Assembly: GCF_000762405.1 (NCBI RefSeq)
Contig: NZ_JRPQ01000072.1
Location: 1-64,000 of the forward strand
Direction of reading: 5' to 3'
Origin: Hoylesella timonensis S9-PR14
GTDB taxonomy: Bacteria; Bacteroidota; Bacteroidia; Bacteroidales; Bacteroidaceae
DNA length: 64,000 nt
Shown: piece by piece, positions 18,244 through 27,900 of the stretch
How the letters are laid out: the number at the start of each line of letters is the position of its first letter
Position numbering within the stretch: the stretch's first letter is position 1
Made by a program: the position numbers and the translations under genes
The notes under the pieces: model-generated
Databases searched by the model: none
What the model saw: only the letters and a program-made list of their open reading frames with translations
What the model was told of the DNA's origin: nothing

Positions 18244-19815
18244 CTATCTGTCAATATCTGGAATGACAAAGTCGAGCGCCGCACCTGCAGTAACAAGGTC
18301 AGCTATCTTCTGTCCTCGCAGCATCTCATCCATCGCAGCAACATGATTCAAGCCCATAGGACGGAATTTCAAGCGGTAAGGCATCTTGTCTCCCTTAGAA
18401 TCCAAGTAAACTCCTATTTCACCGCGTGAGCCTTCGCATGAGAAATACCATTGTCCTTCAGGCACTTTGATGATTGGCTTCTGTTTTACATAGAAGTCGC
18501 CTGCTGGAATATTATCAATGAGCTGTTCGATGATGCGAATGCTTTGCTTGATTTCCTCAATACGATTGAGGTATCTACCAAACGAATCGCAATGCTCGTT
18601 GAGAACTTCCTCAAACTCCACCTTGTCGTACATGGCATAAGGATGATACTTGCGCACATCGTTCTTCCAGCCAGAAGCACGTCCAGAAGCACCTGTCACA
18701 CCATAACTAATGATGTTGTCGAGACTCATGGGCGCAATTCCCTTGAAGCGTTGTTGCATGATGACGTTATCTCCAAACACATCCATGTACTCTTGTAGCA
18801 TGGGTTTGAGATAAGCACACAGTTTCTTGGTGTTCTCCACAAAGTTGGGATCGATATCATCTTGGCAACCGCCAATACGGTAATAGTTTTGAATGAGTCG
18901 TCCACCCGTGGTTTCCTCCATGACGTTCAGCACGTGTTCGCGGTCGCGCATGCTGTACAAGAAGGCTGTCAAAGCGCCCAAATCCTGTGCGCAACAACCT
19001 AAATATAGCAAGTGCGAGTCAATACGCTGCAACTCGTCCATGATGGTACGGATGTACTGTATGCGCTCGGTCAGTTCTATCTCCATTGCCTCTTCAATGA
19101 CGCCCACCAACGCATGGCGGTTCATCATGGCACTGAGATAGTCCATTCGGTCGGTCAACGCCAAGGTTTGAGGATAGGTGTACGCCTCGCACATCTTCTC
19201 CATTCCACGGTGGATATATCCAAAATGCGGATAGATGTGCTTCACGGTTTCACCGTCCAATACACTTTGCAAACGAAGTACACCGTGCGTACTGGGGTGT
19301 TGAGGACCGATGTTGATAACGAAATCGTTGTCTGTGAACAACGGAACGCGGGTCTCTACCAAGTTACCGTTCTTATCAAGTGAGTATTGGAACGTGTAAT
19401 CCAACTCCACATCCTCTTCCAAAGTGTACTGGTTGTTCTCGGGCGAGACATCGAAGTTCTTACGAAGTGGATAGCCCTTGAAATCATTGCGCAAATAAAG
19501 ACGGCGCATATCCTTATGCCCCAAGAACTTAATACCTAAGAAGTCGTACACTTCACGCTCTAAGATATCGGCAGCTTTCCATAGGTTAGAAACGGTATCG
19601 AGTACATACTCCTCCCCTATTTGCTGCGCTATTGCCTTGACCGATGTACGCTCGTGAGTTTGTGTGTTTTCTAAAATATAAATACATCCTAACCCTTCTT
19701 CGCCAAAGTCTTCGCCAACAATGGTAACAAGGTAATCGAAATGCTTGTCGTTCTTCAGTTTCGACATCTCTTGTGCCAAGTTACTGAATGCAATTTCTAT
19801 ATTTTCTAATTTCAT
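18244..19815 (-). CDS. nuoCD: NADH-quinone oxidoreductase fused subunits C and D
   Basis: A 523-residue fusion of NuoC (about residues 1-130: VLDTVSNLWKAADILEREVYDFLGIKFLGHKDMRRLYLRNDFKGYPLRK) and NuoD (about 155-523: FVINIGPQHPSTHGVLRLQSVLDGETVKHIYPHFGYIHRGMEK). NuoD includes the quinone-site His and Tyr region and the C-terminal DFVIPDIDR. The N-terminal domain is short for a NuoC, but the DFLGI core is intact. The fusion is standard in several lineages, including Bacteroidota. It lies 16 bases after nuoB. Confidence 0.97.
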   Translation of the reverse strand: MKLENIEIAFSNLAQEMSKLKNDKHFDYLVTIVGEDFGEEGLGCIYILENTQTHERTSVKAIAQQIGEEYVLDTVSNLWKAADILEREVYDFLGIKFLGHKDMRRLYLRNDFKGYPLRKNFDVSPENNQYTLEEDVELDYTFQYSLDKNGNLVETRVPLFTDNDFVINIGPQHPSTHGVLRLQSVLDGETVKHIYPHFGYIHRGMEKMCEAYTYPQTLALTDRMDYLSAMMNRHALVGVIEEAMEIELTERIQYIRTIMDELQRIDSHLLYLGCCAQDLGALTAFLYSMRDREHVLNVMEETTGGRLIQNYYRIGGCQDDIDPNFVENTKKLCAYLKPMLQEYMDVFGDNVIMQQRFKGIAPMSLDNIISYGVTGASGRASGWKNDVRKYHPYAMYDKVEFEEVLNEHCDSFGRYLNRIEEIKQSIRIIEQLIDNIPAGDFYVKQKPIIKVPEGQWYFSCEGSRGEIGVYLDSKGDKMPYRLKFRPMGLNHVAAMDEMLRGQKIADLVTAGAALDFVIPDIDR

Positions 19816-19831
19816 ATCCGATATACCTTAT

Positions 19832-20527
19832 TTAATGTTGTTGTTCTAACTCTTCTTGAGGATGAAAGTCCTCGGGAACGTGAGTCACTACGATAGGCTT
19901 GTTTTCCTTCAGTTTTTGTTGGTACACCTCTGCGTTACTCAATCCGTGGTGGTGAGCCTTTTGCTTATGGTTGACACCTCCGAAGAATTTTTCTACTTTG
20001 ATTTTGCGTTGCAACTGCATCATGCCATACATGATAGCCTCTGGACGTGGGGGACATCCCGGTATGAAGACATCGACAGGAACAATCTCATCAATTCCTC
20101 TTACCACGTGATAACTGCTCTTGAACGGACCGCCAGAAATGGCACATCCACCCACCGCAATAACGTATTTGGGTTCTGCCATTTCATCATACAAACGCCT
20201 AAAAGCAGGTGCCATTTTGTTGGTAATGGTTCCAGCACACATAATCAGGTCGGCTTGTCGTGGAGAGTTACGTGTGACCTCAAATCCGAAACGAGCGAAA
20301 TCGTAACGGGCGCATCCCACTGCCATAAACTCAATACCGCAACAGCTGGTAGCGAATGTCAAGCTCCAGAGCGAGTTGGCACGCCCCCAGTTAATCAGTT
20401 GGTCCAGCGACCCTGTGACAACGTTCACGCCTCCTTCATGGAGTTCGTCAACAATGCGTTCCAACGATTCGTTGTCCTTAAACTCCCCGTAAGGAATACT
20501 CTTGATATACGGTTTCTTTATTTCCAT
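19832..20527 (-). CDS. nuoB: NADH-quinone oxidoreductase subunit B
   Basis: A 231-residue peripheral subunit carrying cluster N2, the last iron-sulphur cluster before quinone. The cluster ligands are in SLTFATSCCGIEFMAVG (tandem Cys), DLIMCAGTITNKMAPAFRRLYDEM and AVGGCAISGGPFKSSYHVVRG followed by VPVDVFIPGCPPRPEAIMYGMMQLQRKI. The ATG at 20527 (MEIKKPYIKS) is chosen over one seven codons earlier, because it overlaps the end of nuoA by only 10 bases. A charged tail ending in EELEQQH follows the conserved core. Confidence 0.96.
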   Translation of the reverse strand: MEIKKPYIKSIPYGEFKDNESLERIVDELHEGGVNVVTGSLDQLINWGRANSLWSLTFATSCCGIEFMAVGCARYDFARFGFEVTRNSPRQADLIMCAGTITNKMAPAFRRLYDEMAEPKYVIAVGGCAISGGPFKSSYHVVRGIDEIVPVDVFIPGCPPRPEAIMYGMMQLQRKIKVEKFFGGVNHKQKAHHHGLSNAEVYQQKLKENKPIVVTHVPEDFHPQEELEQQH

Positions 20528-20868
20528 TCCAAAGCTCCTTTCCGCCAAGCATACGCCAAGCCTAAGACAAGTACCATAAGGAAGAAACCGATGCTAACCA
20601 AAGCCATCGATCCAAAATCTCGCACAACTACCGCCCATGGATAGAGTAGTACAGTCTCGATATCGAACATGAGGAAAAGGATAGCGAAGAGGTAATAACC
20701 AACGTGCATGGGAAGCCACGAAGAACCTCTCGTTGGGATACCACTCTCATAGGGTTCGCCTTTTACCGCATTATACGAGCGCGGACCAATTAACTTTGCG
20801 ATGACATAAGCTGCCACTACCAAGGTTACGGCCGTCAACAAAACGGTAACGAATAAAGTAAAATTCAT
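20518..20868 (-). CDS. nuoA: NADH-quinone oxidoreductase subunit A
   Basis: A 116-residue three-helix membrane subunit and the first gene of the complex I operon. The conserved loop KGEPYESGIPTRGSSWLPMHVGYYLFAILFLMFDIETVLLYPWAV lacks the usual Cys in the loop (SGIP rather than a CGxP form) but retains the FDIE acidic cluster. The ATG at 20868 (MNFTLFVTVLLTAVTLV) is preferred over one 17 codons upstream, which would add a run of isoleucines and crowd the promoter. Confidence 0.94.
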   Translation of the reverse strand: MNFTLFVTVLLTAVTLVVAAYVIAKLIGPRSYNAVKGEPYESGIPTRGSSWLPMHVGYYLFAILFLMFDIETVLLYPWAVVVRDFGSMALVSIGFFLMVLVLGLAYAWRKGALEWK

Positions 20869-20935
20869 AAAAATTATTATAATTATAATTGTTCTCGCTT
20901 TCTGTCGAAACACATACATTTTTACAAATGCGATG

Positions 20936-20943
20936 CAAAGTTA
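20936..20943 (-). promoter_or_regulatory. -7 box of the nuo operon
   Basis: On the minus strand TAACTTTG, matching TAnnTTTG, about 68 bases before the nuoA ATG. No other box lies between it and the gene. Confidence 0.65.
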
Positions 20944-21641
20944 ATCATTATTTTGAGATTTTTACAAGATATGAACAAAAAAAATAGGTTAAATTGCTAA
21001 CTTCAGATTGCAAAACATGAATTCCAAGTGAATATTCTATCATCGGGACAACACAACCCTCATGCCACTACCAAAAGTTAACTCAAACAAAAGCAAAAGA
21101 AAGGTGGTATCCGATGGCATACAAAAATCGGAAAAATCTTAACAATAAGCATTAGAAAACTCACGGATTTAAGGGCAAAATCCTGACGATATTTTCAACC
21201 GACCTTATTGTTGACTGCAAATACGCGAATTTTGCAAACTATTGATATAAAGACGCTTACGAAATTTCAAGTAAAAAGCGCAGAGGTTATCTCCATGCTT
21301 TAGGCATCAAAAAGGGTGAGATTGGCGTCTTGAAATCATGCAATAAGGTCGCTATTGTAATCATTTAGCACGACTAAAGCATGGAGACAAGCAGGTTGAA
21401 GCAATAAGATAAGAAAACAAGTCACTGTTTTGACGCATTCAAAATTCTAAAACAAAGAAAACTCAAGCAATTTTCTTAGGCTTATCTCAATGCTTTAACA
21501 GGGGGAAAACACACTTGAAAACAAGCAAAAAATTTTACATATATAAGAGTAATCGTAACCTTATTGAAAAGCGATTGAAAATAAATGTCATCCGTAGGCA
21601 ATTAAAAGAACGTTTTAAGGACGGACTGCAAATGACATAAC
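20944..21641. other. Noncoding region with inverted repeats
   Basis: About 700 bases with no credible gene. It contains a 9-bp inverted repeat (21141-21149 with 21204-21212), an imperfect palindrome beginning TGCAAATACGCGAATT (21216-21236) that resembles the motif at 34807 and 55226, and a 14-bp inverted repeat (21290-21303 with 21374-21387) around CTCCATGCTTTAG. No open frame of useful length fits either strand. Confidence 0.6.
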
Positions 21642-21699
21642 TCCTCCTCAAACTGCATCAACAATCTGTAGAAAGTGCAACGATGCAATTTGAGGAGGA
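21642..21699 (-). terminator. Terminator of the sorting-domain protein gene
   Basis: An 18-bp stem with one mismatch (21642-21659 with 21682-21699) directly after the stop codon at 21708, followed on the minus strand by a modestly T-rich stretch. Confidence 0.7.
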
Positions 21700-21707
21700 A
21701 TGAAGAA

Positions 21708-22739
21708 CTATTGTACCAATAGTTTTTTACCGTTTACAATGTAAATGCCACGTGGCAGGTCGGAGAGTTTTTTAACAAAGATGCGCTGTCCAGATAGCGT
21801 ATAGATTTTATTCTCGCTGGTGCGCTCTAATGTTCTCTCACTTTGCCGTATGTCAGTTGTTTTTGTTACAGGTTCAATAACAATTAAAGATGAGAGTTCC
21901 TTGTTATAGTAAGGATCGCCTGCCCCATCAAAGGTATTGTTCTTTGTATTCAGCAACCAATAGCCCAGTACCTCAGCATAAGAGTTGGCATGCGTTCCTC
22001 TTTTGGATTTTATAAAGAACTTACCGAAAAAATTAAGAAAATTCTTGGTTTGGGCATTTGCACCAGTGCGTGCCTTTTGCAACTCAAGTCCGTTGACATA
22101 CTCATCCAATTCATCAGTTACACCGTTCACGGAGAAGTTGGTAAGCCAAGTGGGAGCGGGTGTCATGACTGGGTAACTCAACCACTTGTTATCGATAGTC
22201 TTGAAAGCAATTTTTCCATTCTGCAAGACATGAGCCGTGAAACATGCCGACTCATCAGGCAGGTGTTTTGGTTTGACCTCATGTGTTGACAACTTACCGT
22301 TCAAATAGTCAAGCAAAAAAGTTTTTTGGTTATAGTCGAAAAACTTAATGGTGTAGCGCTTACCATCTTCAAGCATTTCTACATCAGTATCATCAAGGTA
22401 TGCCTGTCTGGCTTTTTCCAATTCTTCCTTAGAGTGATTCTGAGGTGCGTTGTAGATGTTTGTTAGGGCAATTCTACTGTTAGCATTTGCTTTTGGATAT
22501 CCCACACCTTTATAACTCAGTAATAATTTCACTATTGCCAAATCTGTTGGTTGTATCTCGTTACCACTTTCTGTCGAACGGGTAGTCACTGCATCGTAAA
22601 CGACATTTACAGGATCAGACTTTATCTCTTTGGTTGTTGCTTCTTGCATGCCGATGTCATGACCAGCTGCAAATACAGCATTCCCTTTGATTGTAAAACA
22701 TAGAATGATTGCGCAAAATAATTGTAATTTTGTGTTCAT
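21708..22739 (-). CDS. Secreted protein with T9SS-like C-terminal sorting domain
   Basis: I do not recognise the passenger of this 343-residue exported protein. A signal peptide (MNTKLQLFCAIILCFTIKGNAVFAA) is followed by a region with no clear motif (about residues 40-290), rich in Lys and Asn. The last 35 residues (ENKIYTLSGQRIFVKKL, then LPRGIYIVNGKKLLVQ) are the short sorting-type tail seen on many Prevotella exported proteins, related to type A T9SS C-terminal domains. Surface attachment or release by the type IX system is inferred. It has its own promoter, terminator and an upstream FNR-like palindrome, suggesting redox or Crp/Fnr control. Confidence 0.72.
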   Translation of the reverse strand: MNTKLQLFCAIILCFTIKGNAVFAAGHDIGMQEATTKEIKSDPVNVVYDAVTTRSTESGNEIQPTDLAIVKLLLSYKGVGYPKANANSRIALTNIYNAPQNHSKEELEKARQAYLDDTDVEMLEDGKRYTIKFFDYNQKTFLLDYLNGKLSTHEVKPKHLPDESACFTAHVLQNGKIAFKTIDNKWLSYPVMTPAPTWLTNFSVNGVTDELDEYVNGLELQKARTGANAQTKNFLNFFGKFFIKSKRGTHANSYAEVLGYWLLNTKNNTFDGAGDPYYNKELSSLIVIEPVTKTTDIRQSERTLERTSENKIYTLSGQRIFVKKLSDLPRGIYIVNGKKLLVQ

Positions 22740-22788
22740 AAATAAAAAAAATGTTGTTGTTAATTGATATAATTATTCAAATCGGCTG

Positions 22789-22796
22789 CAAAAGTA
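22789..22796 (-). promoter_or_regulatory. -7 box of the sorting-domain protein gene
   Basis: TACTTTTG on the minus strand, about 50 bases before the ATG at 22739. The transcription start is expected near 22782-22785. Confidence 0.6.
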
Positions 22797-22835
22797 ATTA
22801 TTTTTTCCAAAAAACTGTGCAACAAAAATAAAATC

Positions 22836-22849
22836 TTGATATAAATCAA
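22836..22849. promoter_or_regulatory. FNR/Crp-like palindrome
   Basis: TTGATATAAATCAA, a perfect match to the TTGAT-N4-ATCAA consensus of FNR-type sites, extended by one further C-G pair on each side. Its centre is about 60 bases upstream of the expected start of the 21708-22739 transcript, a usual activator position. Which Crp/Fnr-family regulator would bind in this organism is unknown. Confidence 0.45.
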
Positions 22850-22945
22850 GGTATTAATCACGGCTATTTTTTCAAAAATGAGCTAAAAATCTAATGGTAT
22901 ATTACCTATCCCAAGGTTATCTAAAAGAAAAAAACACGACAAACA

Positions 22946-22975
22946 TGGGCTGAAAGCAAAAAACCTAACAGCCCA
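22946..22975 (-). terminator. Possible terminator after the 51-residue gene
   Basis: A 7-bp hairpin (22946-22952 with 22969-22975) lies about 80 bases downstream of the small membrane protein gene on the minus strand, followed by TGTTTGTCG. It is weak but is the only candidate in this interval. Confidence 0.35.
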
Positions 22976-23053
22976 AAGCAATGCCATGGGTACTATAGAC
23001 CTTCTATCTTGCGCTCTGAAAGTCCAAAAGGAGGGGCATCAGCTGAAGACGAT

Positions 23054-23209
23054 TTATGCGAAAAACGCATAATATAGCCATACTGCCAAAGCCACAAACA
23101 CGAGAAAGAGTACTATCTTTAATAAACAACTCGTTATTTTCTTCAACATAAAAGCACCCACAATAATGGCTATCAGTAGGTAGATATAAAAACTAATATT
23201 TGAAAACAT
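23054..23209 (-). CDS. Small two-helix membrane protein (51 residues)
   Basis: An ORF of 51 codons below the usual size cut-off. The product begins MFSNISFYIYLLIAIIVGAF, then MLKKITSCLLK, then IVLFLVFVALAVWLYYAFFA. It has two hydrophobic helices (about 6-20 and 32-50) linked by a short basic loop. The ATG is 13 bases after the stop of the RluA-family gene on the same strand, with no promoter between, so it should be co-transcribed. The last codons and stop form a small palindrome (TATGCG with CGCATA). No function can be assigned; the uninterrupted hydrophobic pattern and tight spacing support it being real. Confidence 0.6.
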   Translation of the reverse strand: MFSNISFYIYLLIAIIVGAFMLKKITSCLLKIVLFLVFVALAVWLYYAFFA

Positions 23210-23222
23210 GATTTTAACTATT

Positions 23223-24170
23223 TCATTCTACTTCATTGAACTCATGCGCTGTCCGCCCAGAGTAAGGCGGATTCTTATGGCCAACCTTGAACAAATGTGC
23301 GAACGCTGGCGGTATGGGGGTTTCAAACTCCATGGGACGGTGCGTAACGGGGTGATAAAAACACAGCACGTAAGCATGTAGACAAAGGCGCCCGATGGGA
23401 TTGTCGCCATTGCCATATTTATGGTCTCCACATACGGGATGCCCCATATCTGCCGAATGTACACGTATCTGATTCTTGCGTCCCGTCTCTAATCGATACT
23501 CCACCAATGAATGTTCCGTCGTTCGATTCAAGGTGTGAAAATGCGTGACAGCAAACTTTCCCCCATTGTCCTCTGGACTCGAATAAGTGATGTACGCCCT
23601 GTTGTCTTTGAGCCAGTTGGCAATGGTGCCCTCATCTTGTTCCATTTCGCCCGACACCACTGCCACATATCGCCTATCGTACACGTTGTGATGCCAGTCA
23701 TGTTCCAGCAGTTGGGCGGTTTGGATGTCCTTAGCATATATCATGAGTCCACTGGTATCCCTGTCAAGTCGATGCACCACATGCGCAGTACATTTCTGTT
23801 TGCTCTGTTTGAAATAACTGTCGAGCACTTTTTTAACATTCAGCGAGGCATGTCCTGCCGCCATGGAAAGGATGCCAGCTTGCTTTTCTATCACCACCAA
23901 GTAGCGGTCTTCGTAAACTATCTTGACATACTTACTTTTAAAGAGTGTGTTCTTTTTCGACTTACTGATAGCGATTTTGGTGCCTGGCGTCACGGGATAA
24001 TCGAACTGGGTGATTTGCTTACCATTGACAATAATGCCACGTCCAGCCAATGTTGCTTTGAGCTTTGACTTACTGAGATGCGTCACATGATTGAGCAACC
24101 AATTCAGGAGCGTGTCTGTCTTTTCAACGACATAGCATTGGTAATCCTTGTTGGAGAAGTTTGAATTCAT
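23223..24170 (-). CDS. RluA-family pseudouridine synthase
   Basis: A 315-residue enzyme that isomerises uridine to pseudouridine in rRNA or tRNA. An S4-like RNA-binding segment is present (about residues 20-70: LLNWLLNHVTHLSKSKLKATLAGRGIIVNGKQIT). The catalytic motif HVVHRLDRDTSGLMIYAKD contains the conserved Asp in HRLDRDTSG, and LETGRKNQIRVHSADMGHPVCGDHKYG follows, as in RluA/RluD enzymes. The substrate position cannot be told from sequence. It heads a two-gene transcript with the small membrane protein. The C-terminal tail after LFKVGHKNP is unremarkable. Confidence 0.93.
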   Translation of the reverse strand: MNSNFSNKDYQCYVVEKTDTLLNWLLNHVTHLSKSKLKATLAGRGIIVNGKQITQFDYPVTPGTKIAISKSKKNTLFKSKYVKIVYEDRYLVVIEKQAGILSMAAGHASLNVKKVLDSYFKQSKQKCTAHVVHRLDRDTSGLMIYAKDIQTAQLLEHDWHHNVYDRRYVAVVSGEMEQDEGTIANWLKDNRAYITYSSPEDNGGKFAVTHFHTLNRTTEHSLVEYRLETGRKNQIRVHSADMGHPVCGDHKYGNGDNPIGRLCLHAYVLCFYHPVTHRPMEFETPIPPAFAHLFKVGHKNPPYSGRTAHEFNEVE

Positions 24171-24195
24171 TCATCATCCATTTTGAAAGTTGATA

Positions 24196-24203
24196 CAAAG
24201 ATA
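24196..24203 (-). promoter_or_regulatory. -7 box of the RluA-family gene
   Basis: TATCTTTG on the minus strand, 26 bases before the ATG at 24170. Divergent from the ABC-F promoter box at 24257. Confidence 0.6.
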
Positions 24204-24256
24204 CCATTTTTCGTGAATTTATAAACGCTTGTTTAACAATTATCAATAAAAATGTT

Positions 24257-24264
24257 TACCTTTG
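24257..24264 (+). promoter_or_regulatory. -7 box of the ABC-F gene
   Basis: TACCTTTG, 33 bases before the ATG near 24298, matching TAnnTTTG. Confidence 0.6.
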
Positions 24265-24290
24265 CACTCAAATTATATAAAATAAGGTAA

Positions 24291-25910
<1,620 letters not shown>

Positions 25911-25945
25911 GCAGTACAACATTTTAATGGTTTGAACAATAAAAG

Positions 25946-25987
25946 CAAGGCTTGACAAGTAAAGAAAAACTTGGCAAGCTTTTTGCT
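25946..25987 (+). terminator. Terminator after the ABC-F gene
   Basis: Imperfect stem 25947-25959 with 25970-25982, with one A-G mismatch, ending in a T run, between the ABC-F stop and the grpE start. It may only attenuate, since no clear promoter is seen for grpE downstream. Confidence 0.5.
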
Positions 25988-26020
25988 GATATTTAAGACA
26001 GGTAATAATAAATATTGATT

Positions 26021-26632
26021 ATGAGCAAAAGAAATAAACACAAAGAGCAAGAAACAGAAAAGAAGCTTGATACACAGCACGAAGAGATGGACACTGGCAC
26101 AGTAATGGACGAAAAGAAGGTGGAAGAGCAAGCTGCTGCCACGGATAACCAACCCGAGACGCAAGGCGAAGCACCCACCACAGACCCATTAGCTGAGGCA
26201 CAAGCACAAATCGAAGAACTCAAAGATCGGTATCTCCGTACAGTGGCAGAGTTTGAAAACTTTAAGCGTAGAACACAGAAAGAAAAGGCTGAACTCATCT
26301 TCAACGGCAGTGAGAAAACTGTCTCTGCCATTCTTCCTATCTTGGACGACATGGAAAGAGCGGCTGCTAATGCGAATAAGACAGATGACATTCACGCACT
26401 TGAAGAGGGTTGGGAACTCATCTTTAAGAAGCTATTGAAAACATTGGAGGGATTGGGTGTGAAAAAAATTGAAACACAAGACAAACCCTTCGACGTAGAT
26501 TTTCATGAGGCAGTGGCGATGGTTCCCAATGTTGAAGACGACAAGAAGGGCAAAGTGATAGACTGTGTACAAACGGGATATACACTCAATGAAAAAGTTA
26601 TCAGACATGCGAAAGTTGCTGTAGGACAGTAA
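26021..26632 (+). CDS. grpE: GrpE nucleotide exchange factor
   Basis: A 203-residue GrpE, which releases ADP from DnaK. An acidic, Gln- and Thr-rich N-terminal tail leads into the coiled coil (AEAQAQIEELKDRYLRTVAEFENFKRRTQKEKAELI, about residues 63-98) and the beta-domain with the conserved GVKKIETQDKPFDVDFHEAVAMVPNVE and CVQTGYTLNEKVIRHAKVAVGQ. The start at 26021 (MSKRNKHKEQ) is used; two codons upstream lack a normal start. dnaJ begins 44 bases downstream, the usual pairing; no CIRCE-like repeat was seen. Confidence 0.95.
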   Translation: MSKRNKHKEQETEKKLDTQHEEMDTGTVMDEKKVEEQAAATDNQPETQGEAPTTDPLAEAQAQIEELKDRYLRTVAEFENFKRRTQKEKAELIFNGSEKTVSAILPILDDMERAAANANKTDDIHALEEGWELIFKKLLKTLEGLGVKKIETQDKPFDVDFHEAVAMVPNVEDDKKGKVIDCVQTGYTLNEKVIRHAKVAVGQ

Positions 26633-26676
26633 TATAAGATAACGATATAAAATCTAAAAAACAAAACATTGAAGGA

Positions 26677-27849
26677 ATGGCAAAACGCGATTATTATGAA
26701 GTGCTTGGTGTGAACAAGGATGCTTCAGAAGATGAAATTAAAAAAGCCTACCGAAAGTTAGCTATAAAATATCATCCCGATAAAAACCCGGGAAGTAAAG
26801 AGGCGGAAGAGAAGTTTAAGGAGGCTGCGGAAGCTTATGATGTACTTCACGATCCGAAAAAAAGACAACAATACGACCAGTTTGGCTTCAATGCACCAGG
26901 CGGAGGAGGATTTGAAGGATTCAGCGGTGGAGGCTTCTCCATGGATGACATCTTCTCAATGTTTGGCGACGTATTCGGTGGACACAGCGGCTTTAGTGGC
27001 TTTGGTGGCTTCGGCGGTGGCACAGCTGGCGAGCGGCAACAACCACAATATCGAGGTGCCGACCTGCGCTTGAAGGTAAAGCTCACGTTACAAGAGATTA
27101 GCACAGGTGTTACCAAAAAGTTCAAAGTAAAGAAAGATATTGCCTGCACTCACTGTAATGGTAGCGGTGCAGAGAAAGGAAGTGGTACACAAACTTGTCC
27201 TACTTGTCACGGACAAGGGGTTGTAATAAAGACCGTGAGAACCATGTTGGGCATGATGCAGACTCAGTCAGAATGTCCTACGTGTCATGGTGCGGGCACT
27301 GTTATCAAAAACAAATGCCAACACTGTCATGGCACAGGTGTGGTGAAAGGCGAGGAAATCGTTGAAATTAAGATACCAGCTGGCGTGGCAGAAGGAATGG
27401 TAGTGAATGTTCCAGGTAAGGGCAATGCTGGTCCAAGAAACGGAATCACGGGAAATATTCAGGTATTGATAGAAGAACAACCCAACGACACGTTTATCCG
27501 AGACGGTCAAGACATTATTTACAACTTGTTGCTTGACTTCCCGACTGCTGCCTTGGGAGGCGAAGTAGAGATACCTACGTTGGAGAATACACGTGTAAGA
27601 ATAAAAATAGAAGCTGGCACTCAACCCGGAAAAACACTCCGTTTGAGAGGCAAGGGACTTCCTGCAGTGCAGGGATATGGCTCTGGAAGAGGTGACTTGG
27701 TAGTGAATATCAGCATCTATGTGCCCAAGACCTTGAGCCGAGATGAAAAGGAAACGATAGAACGCCTGCGCACCAGTGACAATTTTAAGGGTGACTACGC
27801 CACAAAGCAGTCTATCTTTAAGAAGTTTAGAAACTATTTTAATGAATAA
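26677..27849 (+). CDS. dnaJ: Chaperone protein DnaJ
   Basis: A 390-residue class I J-protein that delivers substrates to DnaK and stimulates its ATPase. Domains in order: J-domain (1-70) with the HPD motif in [10 protein letters not shown]; Gly/Phe-rich region (about 73-120); four zinc-binding repeats [24 protein letters not shown] and CQHCHGTG (about 155-225); and the C-terminal substrate-binding domain ([21 protein letters not shown]...). All eight zinc cysteines are present. It is co-directional with grpE, 44 bases downstream of it. Confidence 0.97.
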   Translation: MAKRDYYEVLGVNKDASEDEIKKAYRKLAIKYHPDKNPGSKEAEEKFKEAAEAYDVLHDPKKRQQYDQFGFNAPGGGGFEGFSGGGFSMDDIFSMFGDVFGGHSGFSGFGGFGGGTAGERQQPQYRGADLRLKVKLTLQEISTGVTKKFKVKKDIACTHCNGSGAEKGSGTQTCPTCHGQGVVIKTVRTMLGMMQTQSECPTCHGAGTVIKNKCQHCHGTGVVKGEEIVEIKIPAGVAEGMVVNVPGKGNAGPRNGITGNIQVLIEEQPNDTFIRDGQDIIYNLLLDFPTAALGGEVEIPTLENTRVRIKIEAGTQPGKTLRLRGKGLPAVQGYGSGRGDLVVNISIYVPKTLSRDEKETIERLRTSDNFKGDYATKQSIFKKFRNYFNE

Positions 27850-27900
27850 GGTACATGAAACTCTTCATGCACAAGAATGACTTAATTCATTGATTGCCTT

